64,000 bases of DNA from Trichomonas tenax (GCA_023091735.1 JALKBU010000042.1:47828-111827), one strand, 5' to 3'. Positions 21,206-32,289 are shown, counted from the first letter of the stretch. The notes: generated by a model from the sequence alone, not told the origin. Numbers and translations are program-made.

Positions 21206-21410
21206 AATATAATAAACATATGAGCGAAATATTACTAAAAATAGCTTCAACAATGATGTTTGCACTAAATATAGGCTTGGGAATAATCAAATTACTATCA
21301 TTTACCTAAATTGTTATCTAATTTGGATCATTCTTCAATATTAAACAGATTTAACTGCATGGCTTTATATTACATGATGGCTTTGACTGATGCACATTAT
21401 TGTTACTGTA
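20980..21410 (+). repeat. dispersed repeat R1, copy 2
   Basis: About 430 bases match 7855-8300 with scattered substitutions and small indels. Identity is highest over the ORF and its first ~110 downstream bases. No terminal inverted repeat or target duplication is visible at the ends. Confidence 0.75.
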
Positions 21411-21531
21411 ACAGATGAATGAATAAACTTGAATAGAAAAAATTTCATGACAAAATGAATAAATACAGAAAGTTTCGTTAAATGGTTAGTATAAAAAGAG
21501 AACAGTTAAGAACTACATAGATAAAATTTAA

Positions 21532-22506
21532 TTACATACAAACAGGTTGAATTTTTGCTTCAGAATTGATAAGACGGATCGGAGATCTTTTGAAGCAAGT
21601 TAAGTGGAGTCTGATGGCGAAAGAGCACAGAGAGTTGCGCTTGTTAAGTCCTGGTTTGACAATTGGACTTGAACTTTTGGCTGGCTTCTGTGTGAAGAAC
21701 TTGCAGCAAGTCTCCTTCTTAGAGACAATTTCATGGATAAAAGGCATTTTCATGATATCATAAATAGATGGTCTTTTTGCTGGATTTCTTTCCAAACAGC
21801 TTGATATCAGCTTGCGGAGCTGATTGTTGGCAACAAGCTTCTTCGGGAACAAACCAATATTGACGAGTTGTTGGATTTTCATTGGATCTGGTGAGTTAAA
21901 TGGATAAGTCTTGGTTGCCATATAATAAAGAGAGATACCAAGGGACCAAATATCTGCTTTCATGGCGTTATATTGCTTGAGAACATACATTTCAGGTGCC
22001 ATGAATAATTTTGTTCCTTTCTGCATTTTGCAGGGGCATGTTGCACCGTCGAATGAAGAGAGACCGAAATCGCCGATCTTCATCCTTCCGTAGGAATCAA
22101 TGAAGAAGTTTGCTGGTTTAATATCACAATGCGCGATATTTCTGTCGTGTATTGATTTAATAGCGAGTACCATCTCAGCAGTGTATTTCTGCATCAATTC
22201 GTCGCTCATTTCCTTGGAATATGTGAATGTTTGGTTAAGATCTGTTTTGCATAATTCCATTAACATGTAAATAAAATCTCCTAACACGAAAACTTGGTAA
22301 AGTCTCACGACCCTAACATCATCTATCTGCATCAGGCAGTCCAATTCCGCCTGCGAGAGGAAACATTTTGGAATTTTCTTTATTGCGTAGCTAGAGTTGT
22401 ATTTTTCCGAATACACCTCGTAGACAATGCCGTAGCCGCCCTGGGCAATGACTTTCACGTATTCGAAGCCATACTCTTTAAAGTAGTTAATTTCGCTTGG
22501 GTTCAT
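21532..22506 (-). CDS. serine/threonine protein kinase
   Basis: 324 residues, ATG at 22506. A complete kinase domain fills residues 14-272: Gly-rich loop AQGGYGIVYE (21-30), VAIK-type lysine K43, alpha-C glutamate near 54, catalytic HCDIKPANFF (D128, N133; Cys replaces Arg of HRD), DFG at 146-148, APE at 170-172, DIWSLGISLYYM, and the closing R of NPAKRPS. It should be active. Group assignment is open; the catalytic loop and short activation segment resemble NEK/CAMK-like kinases. The C-terminal ~50 residues are basic and Cys-containing (LHLTCFKRSPIR) with no recognised domain. It stands alone between relic-filled spacers. Confidence 0.93.
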   Translation of the reverse strand: MNPSEINYFKEYGFEYVKVIAQGGYGIVYEVYSEKYNSSYAIKKIPKCFLSQAELDCLMQIDDVRVVRLYQVFVLGDFIYMLMELCKTDLNQTFTYSKEMSDELMQKYTAEMVLAIKSIHDRNIAHCDIKPANFFIDSYGRMKIGDFGLSSFDGATCPCKMQKGTKLFMAPEMYVLKQYNAMKADIWSLGISLYYMATKTYPFNSPDPMKIQQLVNIGLFPKKLVANNQLRKLISSCLERNPAKRPSIYDIMKMPFIHEIVSKKETCCKFFTQKPAKSSSPIVKPGLNKRNSLCSFAIRLHLTCFKRSPIRLINSEAKIQPVCM

Positions 22507-24119
22507 TTTTAATATAATGCTAATAACGTGCTTTTGTTTTAAATTTTTGAGTAATATTGCTTATACATACCTAAATACCGCCGTGCTGTAAAAATTAATT
22601 AATTAAAAATAAAAACAGGAAATTCATTATCTGTGAGATTAGTAGAACATATTGTAAATTTATATTTTACAATCCTTTTCAATAAATTGAGATTGAAATA
22701 AAAACGTGTCGATATTGAAAATTATTTATTTCAATTTTAGATAACATCTATATCTTAGCATAAAATTGTTTTCAATAAAATTTTATTCTCAAAATAAAAA
22801 CGTGCATTGTCAGGCTGATTTTGATTATCTAAGAGCATGCTACAAAATTTAGTTAGCAAACGTTTGAATGAATCGGTTTGACATCCTTCATAAACACATA
22901 TATAAGATATAATATGGATAATAAATAAGGTTTTGGAATTTTCCCTGTTTATTTTTTCAATACCCTCTTAAAACTTCTCGATTTAAGCCTACTCTATTTT
23001 ATGAATAGAATAAAATATCAAAATTAAAAAAATAACTTTTGAAAAGTAAAAGAACTTTAGAAATTTATCTCTTTTGATTCCAGTTTATGGATTTTATCAT
23101 AGATGTTTACGGTCGTTTTCACTTTTTACGACTTTGACTTTGCAGAATATTCAATTTATTGATTTTACGTGTTTTTATCAATGTCACAGTTATCCGTGGA
23201 TGTGTCTGGACTTGCATTTTTGTGTTTTACTCCGCATTATTAATAAATCATTGATCGAGTTTTTCAACTTTGATGAAATGCAACAGAATTTACTTTATAT
23301 TTTTGATATGTTCGGCACACATAGCTGATTTCCAATGCGATAACAGCATACAATGCATTAAACAAAATTATACGAAATTTTGTTGTCCTTTTTTCTTCTA
23401 TAATCCTGGATTTATAATATATTTCTCCAATGTTATTTCACCGAATGGTTTTTAAGACAGGAAATTGTCTATTGAAATCTTTAATCGAACTTTTATTTTT
23501 GTAATGCCTTATCTGTTGCAAAATCATGCTGCCTAAGTCCTAAATTGTTGTTCTCTATAGACAATAGTGATTAAGCAAGAAAATGATCAAAATTTATTCA
23601 CAGTTTTTTATTTTTATTTTAATTATAGCATCAATGTATATATCTCTACATGTTCTATTATTTATTTTCTTTGAAATCAATGTTATTGTATTCGAATGTT
23701 ATATGAAATAATCCGAGGATTTCCTTATAGTATGAGAACATATAAAACAATACTGCTTACACACGAAGATGAATAAAAATAGTTCATCGATAATTTTGTA
23801 GTTTCAAGCGACTGCTCAAAGTAACCTGATATCGGGTAATATAAATTTCCGAAACAATTGTTCTTTTGGACAATGGAGCAATTCAAGTTACGCATGGTTC
23901 CCCAATCAATTCTCAAACAACTAGTTTTCAAACATAATTTTCAAAAACTTAGCATCATAATAATCAGAATTTTATAACAACTAATCCATTTAGAAAAGAG
24001 ATACACGAACATCATCATTTACTGGGTCATTGACTTGATATATTAAACTGTTCAATTCTTTAATCACTACCATCATAAAATTATTCCAATTCTCTATTGA
24101 AAATGCATTGCAATTGTCA
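22507..24119. other. 1.6-kb spacer, possible traces of coding DNA
   Basis: No intact gene. The frames at 23074-23328 and 23270-23455 (plus) have no recognisable domain. Around 23860-23930 a frame reading NCSFGQWSNSSYAWF with adjacent stops may be a trace of a beta-helix surface gene. The 53-base segment shared with 30820-30872 lies here. Confidence 0.35.
23593..23645 (+). repeat. 53-base segment shared with 30820-30872
   Basis: The two segments are identical over 53 bases (beginning TTTATTCACAGTTTTTTATT), in the same orientation, and the flanks differ. In the other copy it begins exactly where a broken coding region ends. Confidence 0.7.
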
Positions 24120-24668
24120 GGTACCGAAAGTTGTCATGAAAAAGTGACATAAAAAGCGACATTATCTGACATGTAAAGTTGTAGGAATCTCTGGTTTTAT
24201 GTGTCAAAATCGCGTCTGACGGGACGAACTGGGGACTATATTGACACAGGTACCACGCGTGTTAGTAGCTAAACTCACAGATCTTCCTTTCATACGCCAT
24301 CATTGAGAAATCAAAGATTTCCACTTCAGAATGCCTCTGAAGCGCAAAATTAAATGCTTGATTGGGACTGGTAGCCAAGGTGCTAGCAATACAGTCCACA
24401 GTTCTTCCTTTCAGAATCATTCTGTAAAGTAAATCGCTGATTATTTCGAAGATCGAGTCTGAAAGGAAGAACTGTGGACTGGATTGCTAAGATTTGGGTA
24501 TTTGTGCCAATGAAAAACTTAATTTTTCTTTTCAAAGTAAATTTAAACAAATATAGGATATAATTCTTCCAATAATCATTTGTAATCACATGCCACGTAA
24601 ATATTTATTTGTCAAATATGTATATTTACATGCCAGATAATGTCACTTTTCGTGACAAAGTTCGGTAC
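24120..24668. mobile_element. inverted-repeat element (MITE-like) with internal hairpins
   Basis: The ends are inverted copies: GGTACCGAAAGTTGTCATGA on the left pairs with the complement of the right end, ...GTGACAAAGTTCGGTACC. Pairing reaches about 55 bases, through TGACATGTAAA. No ORF of note lies inside, so this is a non-autonomous element of about 550 bases. Inside are two more palindromes. One pairs 24388-24420 with 24455-24490 (core CAGTCCACAGTTCTTCC); a weaker one pairs ~24212-24240 with ~24275-24300 and has related sequence. A target duplication is not clear; at most CA is repeated at the ends. Confidence 0.75.
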
Positions 24669-25058
24669 CCAACAGCATCATCAAATAAATAATGATGTCA
24701 AAAAATTCTGATTATACTCTTAAATTTACAGAGGCGGTTGCATTATACTCTTAAATTAAATAATTTTTTCTATGAGCAATCCATCAACTGCAGCCTCATA
24801 AATCAGTGAATTAGTTCAATAACTGCTCTTGAAGATAGACAAAATTGAGTTTTAGAATTAAATTATCTCAATCATGATTGAAATAACAATAAATTGATTA
24901 TTGAATTAGATGAACTTTTGTATCTACACGAAATAGCAAATTCTTTAAATTCGCTATTGAAAACATTGTTTGAAATTCCACAGCAAAACAAAAATGGAAT
25001 GAGCTCATTCGTTTCCAAAGAATGAATTTCAAAAGAATAATACTAATAATACTAATAA

Positions 25059-26218
25059 TCACTCGTGAATAATAAGTATGAGCTCATTCTTATTAGTATT
25101 ATTATTATTCACGAATGAATTTCCAAAGAAATTAGTATTCTTGTGGGAAATATAGGCATATTCCAAGACAGATTGCCCATTTTTATCTCTGGCATTGACA
25201 TCTGCACCACGATCGAGTAAAAGGTCCACAATGTCGTCCGAATTCATGTCCAACGCATTCATAAGAGCAGTCATTCCATTTTGATCAACTAAATCAATCT
25301 TGGCACCTTGATTAATAAGAATCTGATAGTGACCCCATTCCGGAATGCTGCATTTGTAAGAGCTGTTCCATTCTTAGACTGCTCGTATGCATTTATATCG
25401 AAGTTTTTTTGAATTAAAAACTCAACAAGTTCTGGAATTCCAAAGCATGTAGACAATGGGAATAATGAATCATTTCTTGGGAGCTCAGAGATAATTTTAA
25501 TATAAACAGAAGTAATGAAGCAAGACAATAACTCATTGGTAGGGTATGGAATACCATAGCCCTCGTGCAAGAAAACATCATAGCGATGAACAATCATTGC
25601 ATTTCTCTTTAGGTTCAAAGTGTTGAAGAAGTTCACTAATGATTTCTTCTTTTTATCCAATAAAGCTGCGTTCCAAACAGCTTTGTGTGAGATCAGCACC
25701 ATTCAAGAGAAGGTACTTAAAGCATTGCGATGAACCAAATAAACAACAAAGTTCTATCAATGCAAACTCATCAAGATTATAAGTTAAAAGGACATTGGTT
25801 TGTGAATTCAATCGATTGGAGACAATATCGAGGAATTGATATATATATCATCATTCTGAAGACATTCAAAGATTGAAACTTCCATGAGAGAAGGCATTTC
25901 AAACTTTATATATTTATTTTGTTTGAAACGTTCCTTAATTTCACTTGACCATTTATCCAATGTATCACTTTGCTTCGAGACTTTATTGTATAGATTAAAG
26001 TATTGTTCGCAGTGTGAAAAGTTACATCTTGCTGCATGGTGAATGTTTTCGAGAATTGTTTTCTGTGAAATTTTATTCAATGAAATGAATGTGTTGATTT
26101 GGTCATTGAATTCATCACTGCATATGTCGTCAGCTCTATATATACAATCAATCATGTCGTTTATTGGTTGGAATTTAGACACGAGATCATTGTATAATGC
26201 TGCGTCGAAGTCAGTCAT
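25059..26218 (-). pseudogene. ankyrin-repeat (DUF3447-type) gene, frameshifted
   Basis: Three successive frames together encode one trichomonad ankyrin protein. The N-terminal part is 25808-26218 (ATG at 26218), with the typical leader FQPINDMIDCIYRADD. A middle stretch has CLFGSSQCFKYLLLNGADLT. A further part at about 25289-25702 contains IPELVEFLIQKNFDINAYE, and the last ankyrin repeats are at 25059-25274 (DDIVDLLLDRGADVNARDKN). The breaks near 25800, 25700 and 25290 are frameshifts or stops. Intact relatives are a very large family of unknown function, many probably anchoring or signalling proteins. Direct and inverted short repeats rich in AATAATACT lie at the 3' end (25030-25120). Confidence 0.75.
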
Positions 26219-26301
26219 TTAAATGGCACTTTTGAAAATTTCTACCATATTTGTAAAGTGCCATCCCATCATTTATTCCATTTTTACACTCAATTTTTAA
26301 T

Positions 26302-27618
26302 CTATGATTCATCGATGAACAAAGACATGAATTGATGAAATTGAGGTATAAGTGATTCATCAAGTTTATCCAAATCTAAATTAGAAATTAAATCAACACC
26401 GTTGTTTGAAAGAATTCTTGATTTGATAATTTCGCAAATATCTTCAGGAAGAGGTGCCGAGAATATAATGAAAATACTTTCCAAACATATATTTGTAATA
26501 TCCGCTGATTCATCATCAATTGTGTCAACAAGGAAATCAAGAATTTGGAAATCATTATGTAAAAGCAATTTAACCAAGAAATCGGTATAGAAAGTCTTCA
26601 AACATTCAAGCAAAACGCTGCAATTTGCTATTCTCTTGCTATAAATACCACAGTTCAATCCATCGTAAATAGCGGAATTAATTCCATATTCCATAAATAT
26701 CGATAAACTTTCAGGTTTGTTTGAGAGAAATCTACAAATGATTTTTGAAGATTTTAAACTCACATTTTCATCATTGGATCTTAAATGATTTATCAAAATA
26801 CTAGGCGGAATAATATGAAAAGAATCTGATTCACAAATCATCTCAAAGAACTTCAGTATCAATTCTGGAATCTCATTTGAGTAAATTTCGATGCTCATAA
26901 TAATTTGCAGAAATGCGGGACTTTGGAAAACGATGTTAATGTTTTGCTTACTTATTTCAATAATTAGATTCATAAGGGCACAAAATGCCGATGATTTTAA
27001 GAACATTACATCACTTGATGCAATTCGAATAATGAAAAATAAAAATCTATCGTTAATTGGAAAATAAAACAAAGACAAGAAATACTTATATAAATATACC
27101 AATGATTCATTATCAAATTCTTCGGATTTTGCTAAAAGTTGTTCTAAATCAAATAACGACATTGTTAAATCTCTATTTTCGACTGAAGTACGATTAAAAA
27201 GATACAAATACTCGTGAATTAAACCCATGATACGGTTATTGTTGCAGTTAATGAATACATAAAATAATTTTTGAATAATCTCAGGATTTTGAAAAACATC
27301 AATTTGTAAATTTGAATCAATTGCAGATCGAAGAATATTGGTTAATGTTATTAGTGAGAGCTCGAAAATCGGTGATTCTTCTTTAATCAATAAATCAATA
27401 ATAATTTGAACGATTGATGAATGATTAATATCAATATTGAAAAAATTGTTGCTAGATGTATAATTGCAAATGCTATTTAAGATAAATTCAACATTTTCAG
27501 GAACTGAATCTTGCAAATAAGCGAACAATGATACAATGTCCAGTTTCTCTTCATTGTGTTCGATTATTTTCGTTTTGTTGTTTTCTTTATTGCTGTTTAG
27601 TTCCTTAAAATCATTCAT
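26302..27618 (-). CDS. armadillo/HEAT-like helical repeat protein
   Basis: 438 residues from the ATG at 27618; the open frame begins at a GTG 18 bases earlier, which I reject. The sequence is a succession of Leu/Ile-rich helix pairs (LIKEESPIFELSLITLTNIL, LIHEYLYLFNRTSV, LLECLKTFYTDFLVKLL) in the manner of ARM/HEAT solenoids. There are no membrane segments or catalytic motifs. Proteins of this kind act as binding scaffolds. It is divergently placed with respect to the diacylglycerol kinase, and 83 bases separate it from the broken ankyrin gene. Confidence 0.65.
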   Translation of the reverse strand: MNDFKELNSNKENNKTKIIEHNEEKLDIVSLFAYLQDSVPENVEFILNSICNYTSSNNFFNIDINHSSIVQIIIDLLIKEESPIFELSLITLTNILRSAIDSNLQIDVFQNPEIIQKLFYVFINCNNNRIMGLIHEYLYLFNRTSVENRDLTMSLFDLEQLLAKSEEFDNESLVYLYKYFLSLFYFPINDRFLFFIIRIASSDVMFLKSSAFCALMNLIIEISKQNINIVFQSPAFLQIIMSIEIYSNEIPELILKFFEMICESDSFHIIPPSILINHLRSNDENVSLKSSKIICRFLSNKPESLSIFMEYGINSAIYDGLNCGIYSKRIANCSVLLECLKTFYTDFLVKLLLHNDFQILDFLVDTIDDESADITNICLESIFIIFSAPLPEDICEIIKSRILSNNGVDLISNLDLDKLDESLIPQFHQFMSLFIDES

Positions 27619-28965
27619 CAAAAGTTTAAATGTCACTTTTATTCAGACATTAATAAGTGTCCAAATTTCCAAGAACCTTTCATTTGTTTCTTTTTATTAT
27701 ATTTTTATTATTTATCTTAGAAATGAATACTCCTGATTCAGCGATCATTGCGTTTGATGCCTATTTCGAATATTGTTTTTCATCATCGCCAACCCTTCAA
27801 TGACATGCTTTATCATATCCTCTATACATATTTAAGTTTGGCGCTTGAAATAAAAATCTATAATATCAAAACTATATTCTAATGAATCAACAGCTTTCCA
27901 ACGTTTAAATTTTGTTTCATTCAAAATCTTTTATGAAGTTATATAAGATAGAACTGTTTTAATTTTAAATTAATCGTATAAAAATATATATGAAATGTTT
28001 TGTATAAGTTATATTCTTTAAACTCATTATTTTATTCGCGATTTTGATATTACAAATAATATAAATTTCTTTCCTAATTTATATTAATAGATATTGAGTG
28101 CTCATCGAGTTAATAGTAGATTTGTTGTGAATAAAGCCTATTGCCAATGAATTAAATCAATGAAAAATTATATCCTAAATTTAATTCAGCCTTAACGATG
28201 GCTATCGATTAGACTAATGATTAGCCGCTTTATAATGAATCATATTACACATAAATAATGAAAATTTAGCATTTGATACCGATCAATCTTAATAATCAAC
28301 ATAAACTGTTCTAACACCATTTTAAGACGTATCTGGCCACGCTCGCAAGGTTTTAACACATCAAAACACAATGATTGAAAGCGATTATTCGAGTAATCGC
28401 AGATGAACCAAGTTAATCGTACCGCAACAAAGAGCACAAAATTTTGGGTTTATGGTGAACTATCAGAACCACATTAATGGATTTGCAACAAAAAAATATT
28501 TTTAATACAAAGGTTTTAGGCATGAAATATGCTTACATTCGTATATAAAGATCATATCTAAGAGGGAATCACGAAACTTCAATGTTTTAATTTTTCAGAT
28601 TTAAAAATTGCGAGTTCAATCCCAAAAACGCAATTACTAAATGAATATATGTGATTATGAGTCTGATTATAACATAAAAACAGCATTATTAAATTTGAGG
28701 GCCGCAACGATTATATTTTGACAAAAGCTTTTCATATGACATATGTCACGAAAAACCAATAAAATATTTTGAGTGAAGTTGTCAAAAATCGAAAGATATT
28801 TCTAATTATCATATGCTTTTTGTTCGAATTAAAATTTTTGATCCAAAATTCTGAATATATTCAAATATTGAATGAATCAGATTTTAAAAATCATTTTGTT
28901 TATATGATATATAGTATATTTTATCAAGTAAAATAATTGAAAGGTTTACATTAATATTTTATTGA
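27619..28965. other. 1.35-kb intergenic region, no gene seen
   Basis: AT-rich DNA between divergent genes. A perfect 7-bp stem GCGATTA/TAATCGC lies near 28380-28400, and CATATGACATATGTCACG near 28735. No ORF with a family signature was found. Confidence 0.45.
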
Positions 28966-29961
28966 ATGCCAAGTCCTCTTCTTTTCTTCGTCAATCCAAG
29001 GAGTGGCGGCGGAATTGGAGCGAAATTGATTTCGAGGATACAGAACCTTGAGAGTGTTTACATCGTTAAACTTCCTGAAGAGGCCGAAACATGGGTAAAT
29101 ATGGACAAAACTATTCTTGAAAATCCATCGTTACGTGTTGTTATATGCGGTGGTGATGGATCTGTCAGTTGGATCGTTACTTTGTTAATGAAGCATTATG
29201 GTACATCGAGAACTCCAGGAATAAATAGACCACCAGCAGCGATCATACCGCTTGGAACCGGAAATGATATGTCTCGGACACTTAACTGGGGTCCCTATTT
29301 TACGACTCATGATTTACGAAAGATCGAAAAGAAGCTCGAAAAGATAAGATTTGCGATTTCTATCAAGATCCATGACATTTGGAAAGTGACTGAGACACCA
29401 AATGACCATAGTTCTGATCCCATTGTTCATACAATGACTAATTATGCGTCTTTTGGTACTGACGCAAAGATCGCCAAGGACTTTGAGGACTTTAGAACTG
29501 ATAACCCGAGCTGTTTCTGCTGCAGATGCATGTCAAAGACAATTTATGCGCCAATGTCGTTCAAATCGATGTGCGGACAGCCAAACTTGAGCGAATACGC
29601 CACAGCCAAGTGGTCGTACGGCAACGATGAATATGAGATCCATCCACATCTTGATACAAAAGTCGTAAGTTTACAACAAATTCCGAGTATGTATGCAGGA
29701 ATGGACAACTGGCATTGGGATATTCCTCGTGCAGTTGATGATGGAAAGTTTGAGCTCACTGAGATGGCTGGAGTTTCATCGCTTGTGAAGATTCAAGTTG
29801 GAATGCATCCAACGAAGAGAATCGGTCAAGCTGACTACTTCGAGCTCACATCCAGTGAAAAGATGTATTATCAGGTCGATGGTGAAGGATATTGCGCTGA
29901 AAAGCCATCGTATTTCAAAGTCGAAAAGTTTGGAACTTATCCACTATTGTACAATGTTTGA
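28966..29961 (+). CDS. diacylglycerol kinase-like lipid kinase
   Basis: 331 residues, ATG at 28966. The catalytic domain is clear: FFVNPRSGGG (7-16), ICGGDGSVSW (60-69, the ATP-binding GGDG) and PLGTGNDMSRTLNWG (95-109). The accessory domain continues to VDGEGY near 300. Diacylglycerol kinases phosphorylate diacylglycerol to phosphatidic acid and end diacylglycerol signalling. This protein lacks C1, EF-hand and PH domains, so it is a minimal cytosolic enzyme. A cysteine cluster (CFCCRCMSK, near 180) is an insert that could bind metal or membrane. Sphingosine- or ceramide-kinase activity cannot be ruled out from sequence alone. Confidence 0.88.
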   Translation: MPSPLLFFVNPRSGGGIGAKLISRIQNLESVYIVKLPEEAETWVNMDKTILENPSLRVVICGGDGSVSWIVTLLMKHYGTSRTPGINRPPAAIIPLGTGNDMSRTLNWGPYFTTHDLRKIEKKLEKIRFAISIKIHDIWKVTETPNDHSSDPIVHTMTNYASFGTDAKIAKDFEDFRTDNPSCFCCRCMSKTIYAPMSFKSMCGQPNLSEYATAKWSYGNDEYEIHPHLDTKVVSLQQIPSMYAGMDNWHWDIPRAVDDGKFELTEMAGVSSLVKIQVGMHPTKRIGQADYFELTSSEKMYYQVDGEGYCAEKPSYFKVEKFGTYPLLYNV

Positions 29962-30452
29962 GTTAGTTTTATTAAGTTATCTATATGTTTTAAAAAGTTT
30001 AATTTAATGCGATTAAAGTAATATTTAATTTTAGCATTGACATCACTTCTGCATCAAATCTACAACGTATACTTATTAATATTTTATCCATTTCAAGTCT
30101 CAATCTTACGATCGCTGAATTTTTGAAAAAGTATCTTTAATACATCAAAAGGAACTTGCAAATCGAATAGAGTGAATCCATATTTCAATTATTCAAAAGA
30201 TATATGTTCTTATTAAAGATGATTGTTTATTTCTAAATCAATGGAATTGAAGTTTGATGTTATATATTTATTTATTCCATGAGCTATATATGTTGATTAT
30301 GATAGTGTTATTGCTTGATTACAAAATAACAATAATAATTGACAAATATTGAAAATTAAAAGCAACTTTATTAGCAAAAAGTGAGATTTAGACTGTTTTA
30401 TATCTAAACAACAAACAAAATCCAAAAACAAAATAAATATTTTGCTAAAAAA

Positions 30453-30819
30453 ATGTCGACGAGGTTACAAAGAGAAGCACTACAGAGAAAGGAACCACTG
30501 CAGCCCCAATATGAACAATATCCGACAAAAAAGATGTCCTCACGCAACATTAGCGACTCTGCTCAAAGATTGTCGCCCGCTCCCCAAAATTATTCTTCAT
30601 TAAGACCAACAAAAACGTTTGGACAGACAATTTTGCGGCAAGTTACTTCTCCAACAATCCTGACCACATTCCAGACAAAAGATCAGCAGAAGAAAAACTT
30701 GATGAAATTCAATTTCGCTTAGACAATCACGACATCGATGACAATGAAAAGTTTAACTTATTGATACAGAGGAAATCGCTTTGCATGCTCGCACACGGCG
30801 AAAACTCGCAAGAATCGCT
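30453..30819 (+). pseudogene. truncated gene of unknown function with a frameshift
   Basis: An ATG at 30453 opens a frame (STRLQREALQRKEPLQPQ...) that ends at 30722. From about 30620 another frame carries better coding sense (RSAEEKLDEIQFRLDNHD, then NEKFNLLIQRKSLCMLAHGE) up to about 30819. There it stops abruptly at a 53-base sequence also found at 23593-23645. Both parts have the base composition of genes, richer in GC than the flanks. I read it as the 5' part of one gene with a frameshift, cut off by an insertion or recombination. The family is not recognised; the second part is helical and charged. Confidence 0.5.
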
Positions 30820-30872
30820 TTTATTCACAGTTTTTTATTTTTATTTTAATTATAGCATCAATGTATATATCT
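30820..30872 (+). repeat. 53-base segment shared with 23593-23645
   Basis: It is identical to the earlier segment and starts at the point where coding sense ends. This suggests a recombination or insertion junction. Confidence 0.7.
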
Positions 30873-31504
30873 TTTCACCTTAAGATTATTAGAGTGTGGA
30901 GGATTTCCCCAGCTATAGTTTTTCTATCTTGTTATTTCAAAAAGGTACTTAGGCAAAACTTCTAACGAAGATCTTGGGCTACCATTTTGCTCATAACAAC
31001 TCTACATTACAGAGATTATATCTGTGAAGTATCTAAGGATTCTGTAAGAGATTCTTGGAGATTCAATACCAAAAAAATAAAACAGAGATTAAGAAATAGA
31101 GAAGCAATCTATTTGCAACACCATGCAACACTTCTCGGCAAATACTAAGTACTATGGCGTAATTCAAACTTTACTAAATAATATGAAAAATCTTTTCTTT
31201 CTTCGATAGACATTTTTTTTCACATTTCAAATAAATTACTTATTTTGAATTGCTACATAATCTAGATTCTATTTTGCTATTTTAATTTCTCACTATGTTC
31301 ATTTTGAAATTTTGTTCAAGCAATTTTAAAACAAATCTATTGAAATTAAATAAAAACATAAAAAATCTTTCAATTATAACAAATATTTACGATTTAGAAT
31401 CGACAATTAGAGGCCAAATTAGCTTCATCTGCGTATGGAATAACTTTATAAGACTTCAATTAATATATGAAAAAGTGCACGTTAAAACATTGTTCGTGTC
31501 TTTT
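30873..31504. other. spacer without recognised gene
   Basis: AT-rich. The 77-codon frame at 31295-31528 is Asn/Ile/Phe-rich and overlaps the first hairpin; it shows no family. Confidence 0.35.
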
Positions 31505-32289
31505 CCACTAGTTTTTCACTGCTTATAAGGTCTATCAGTACATAAGCCCCTCTATCCAGTGAAAATCTAGTGGTCTGCCATTCAATGTTTTCCTAGTTCT
31601 TCGATTTTTTTTTGCAATTTCATTGCATTCAACGCATCAATAGTCGATAAACTACAAATCCAAAGCAATTGTTTGCGCATCATGGTTTGTTGACTGCTGG
31701 TGCTTTCGAGATTCACATAAATCTAACACATTCGACCATCTTTTACAAATCTACATTTTCTACGACTATCTGAGGTTTCTAGGATATACAGTGATGTGGG
31801 AACCTCAGATAGTCGTAGGAAATGCTATGTATCAAATACTTCATTTTATCTATTTACATTACTCGCTTTAGTTGTTTCATAGCATGACAAACAGATAGGC
31901 TATGCACATTTGTTCGTCATGCTATGAGCTAACTAAAGCAATCTGCGATTTATAATTATTCGTTTTTAAATACCATCAAAAATGATCAATTTCTAGCACA
32001 AATTCTCCAGAACAGCTAATTTTCTGAGAATTCGTGCTAGAAATTAATCATTTTTGATGGTATTTATATTTTGGATAAATTATCGACTTCAGGTGCTAAT
32101 AAACACGAAAATTATATCAACAGTATACAAGTATTCGATACTTACCATATCAAAGGAAATATAGTGTTGATGTATATTTCAAGATCAAACACCATTGAAA
32201 ATGACGCGCTTATTGGCCATTTTCTGGAACACATTGATGTTCTAGATGATGTGGCCAAGAAGTCCGTCATTTTCAATGATATTTGATAC
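31505..32289. other. array of seven different imperfect hairpins
   Basis: Seven inverted repeats follow one another, each with its own sequence (arm / arm): H0 31505-31521/31557-31573; H1 31635-31652/31685-31702; H2 31754-31779/31800-31824; H3 31865-31893/31911-31939; H4 31968-32007/32026-32065; H5 ~32108-32126/32161-32179; H6 32183-32220/32249-32286. Stems are 17-40 bp and loops 17-35 bases. H4 pairs 38 of 40 positions. Start-to-start spacing is about 75-140 bases. No protein frame explains it. Possible readings are a transcript giving rise to hairpin or small RNAs, or a nest of decayed inverted-repeat transposons. Part of it (H4 and the segment after H6) recurs at 54892-55250. Confidence 0.6.

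Noticed and set aside
27619..27636. Start of the helical-repeat gene at the GTG 18 bases upstream
   Set aside because: An ATG follows six codons later, and non-AUG starts are not expected in this nuclear genome.
31505..32289. CRISPR-like array
   Set aside because: Each unit is a self-complementary hairpin with its own sequence. There are no identical direct repeats with spacers, and the genome is eukaryotic.
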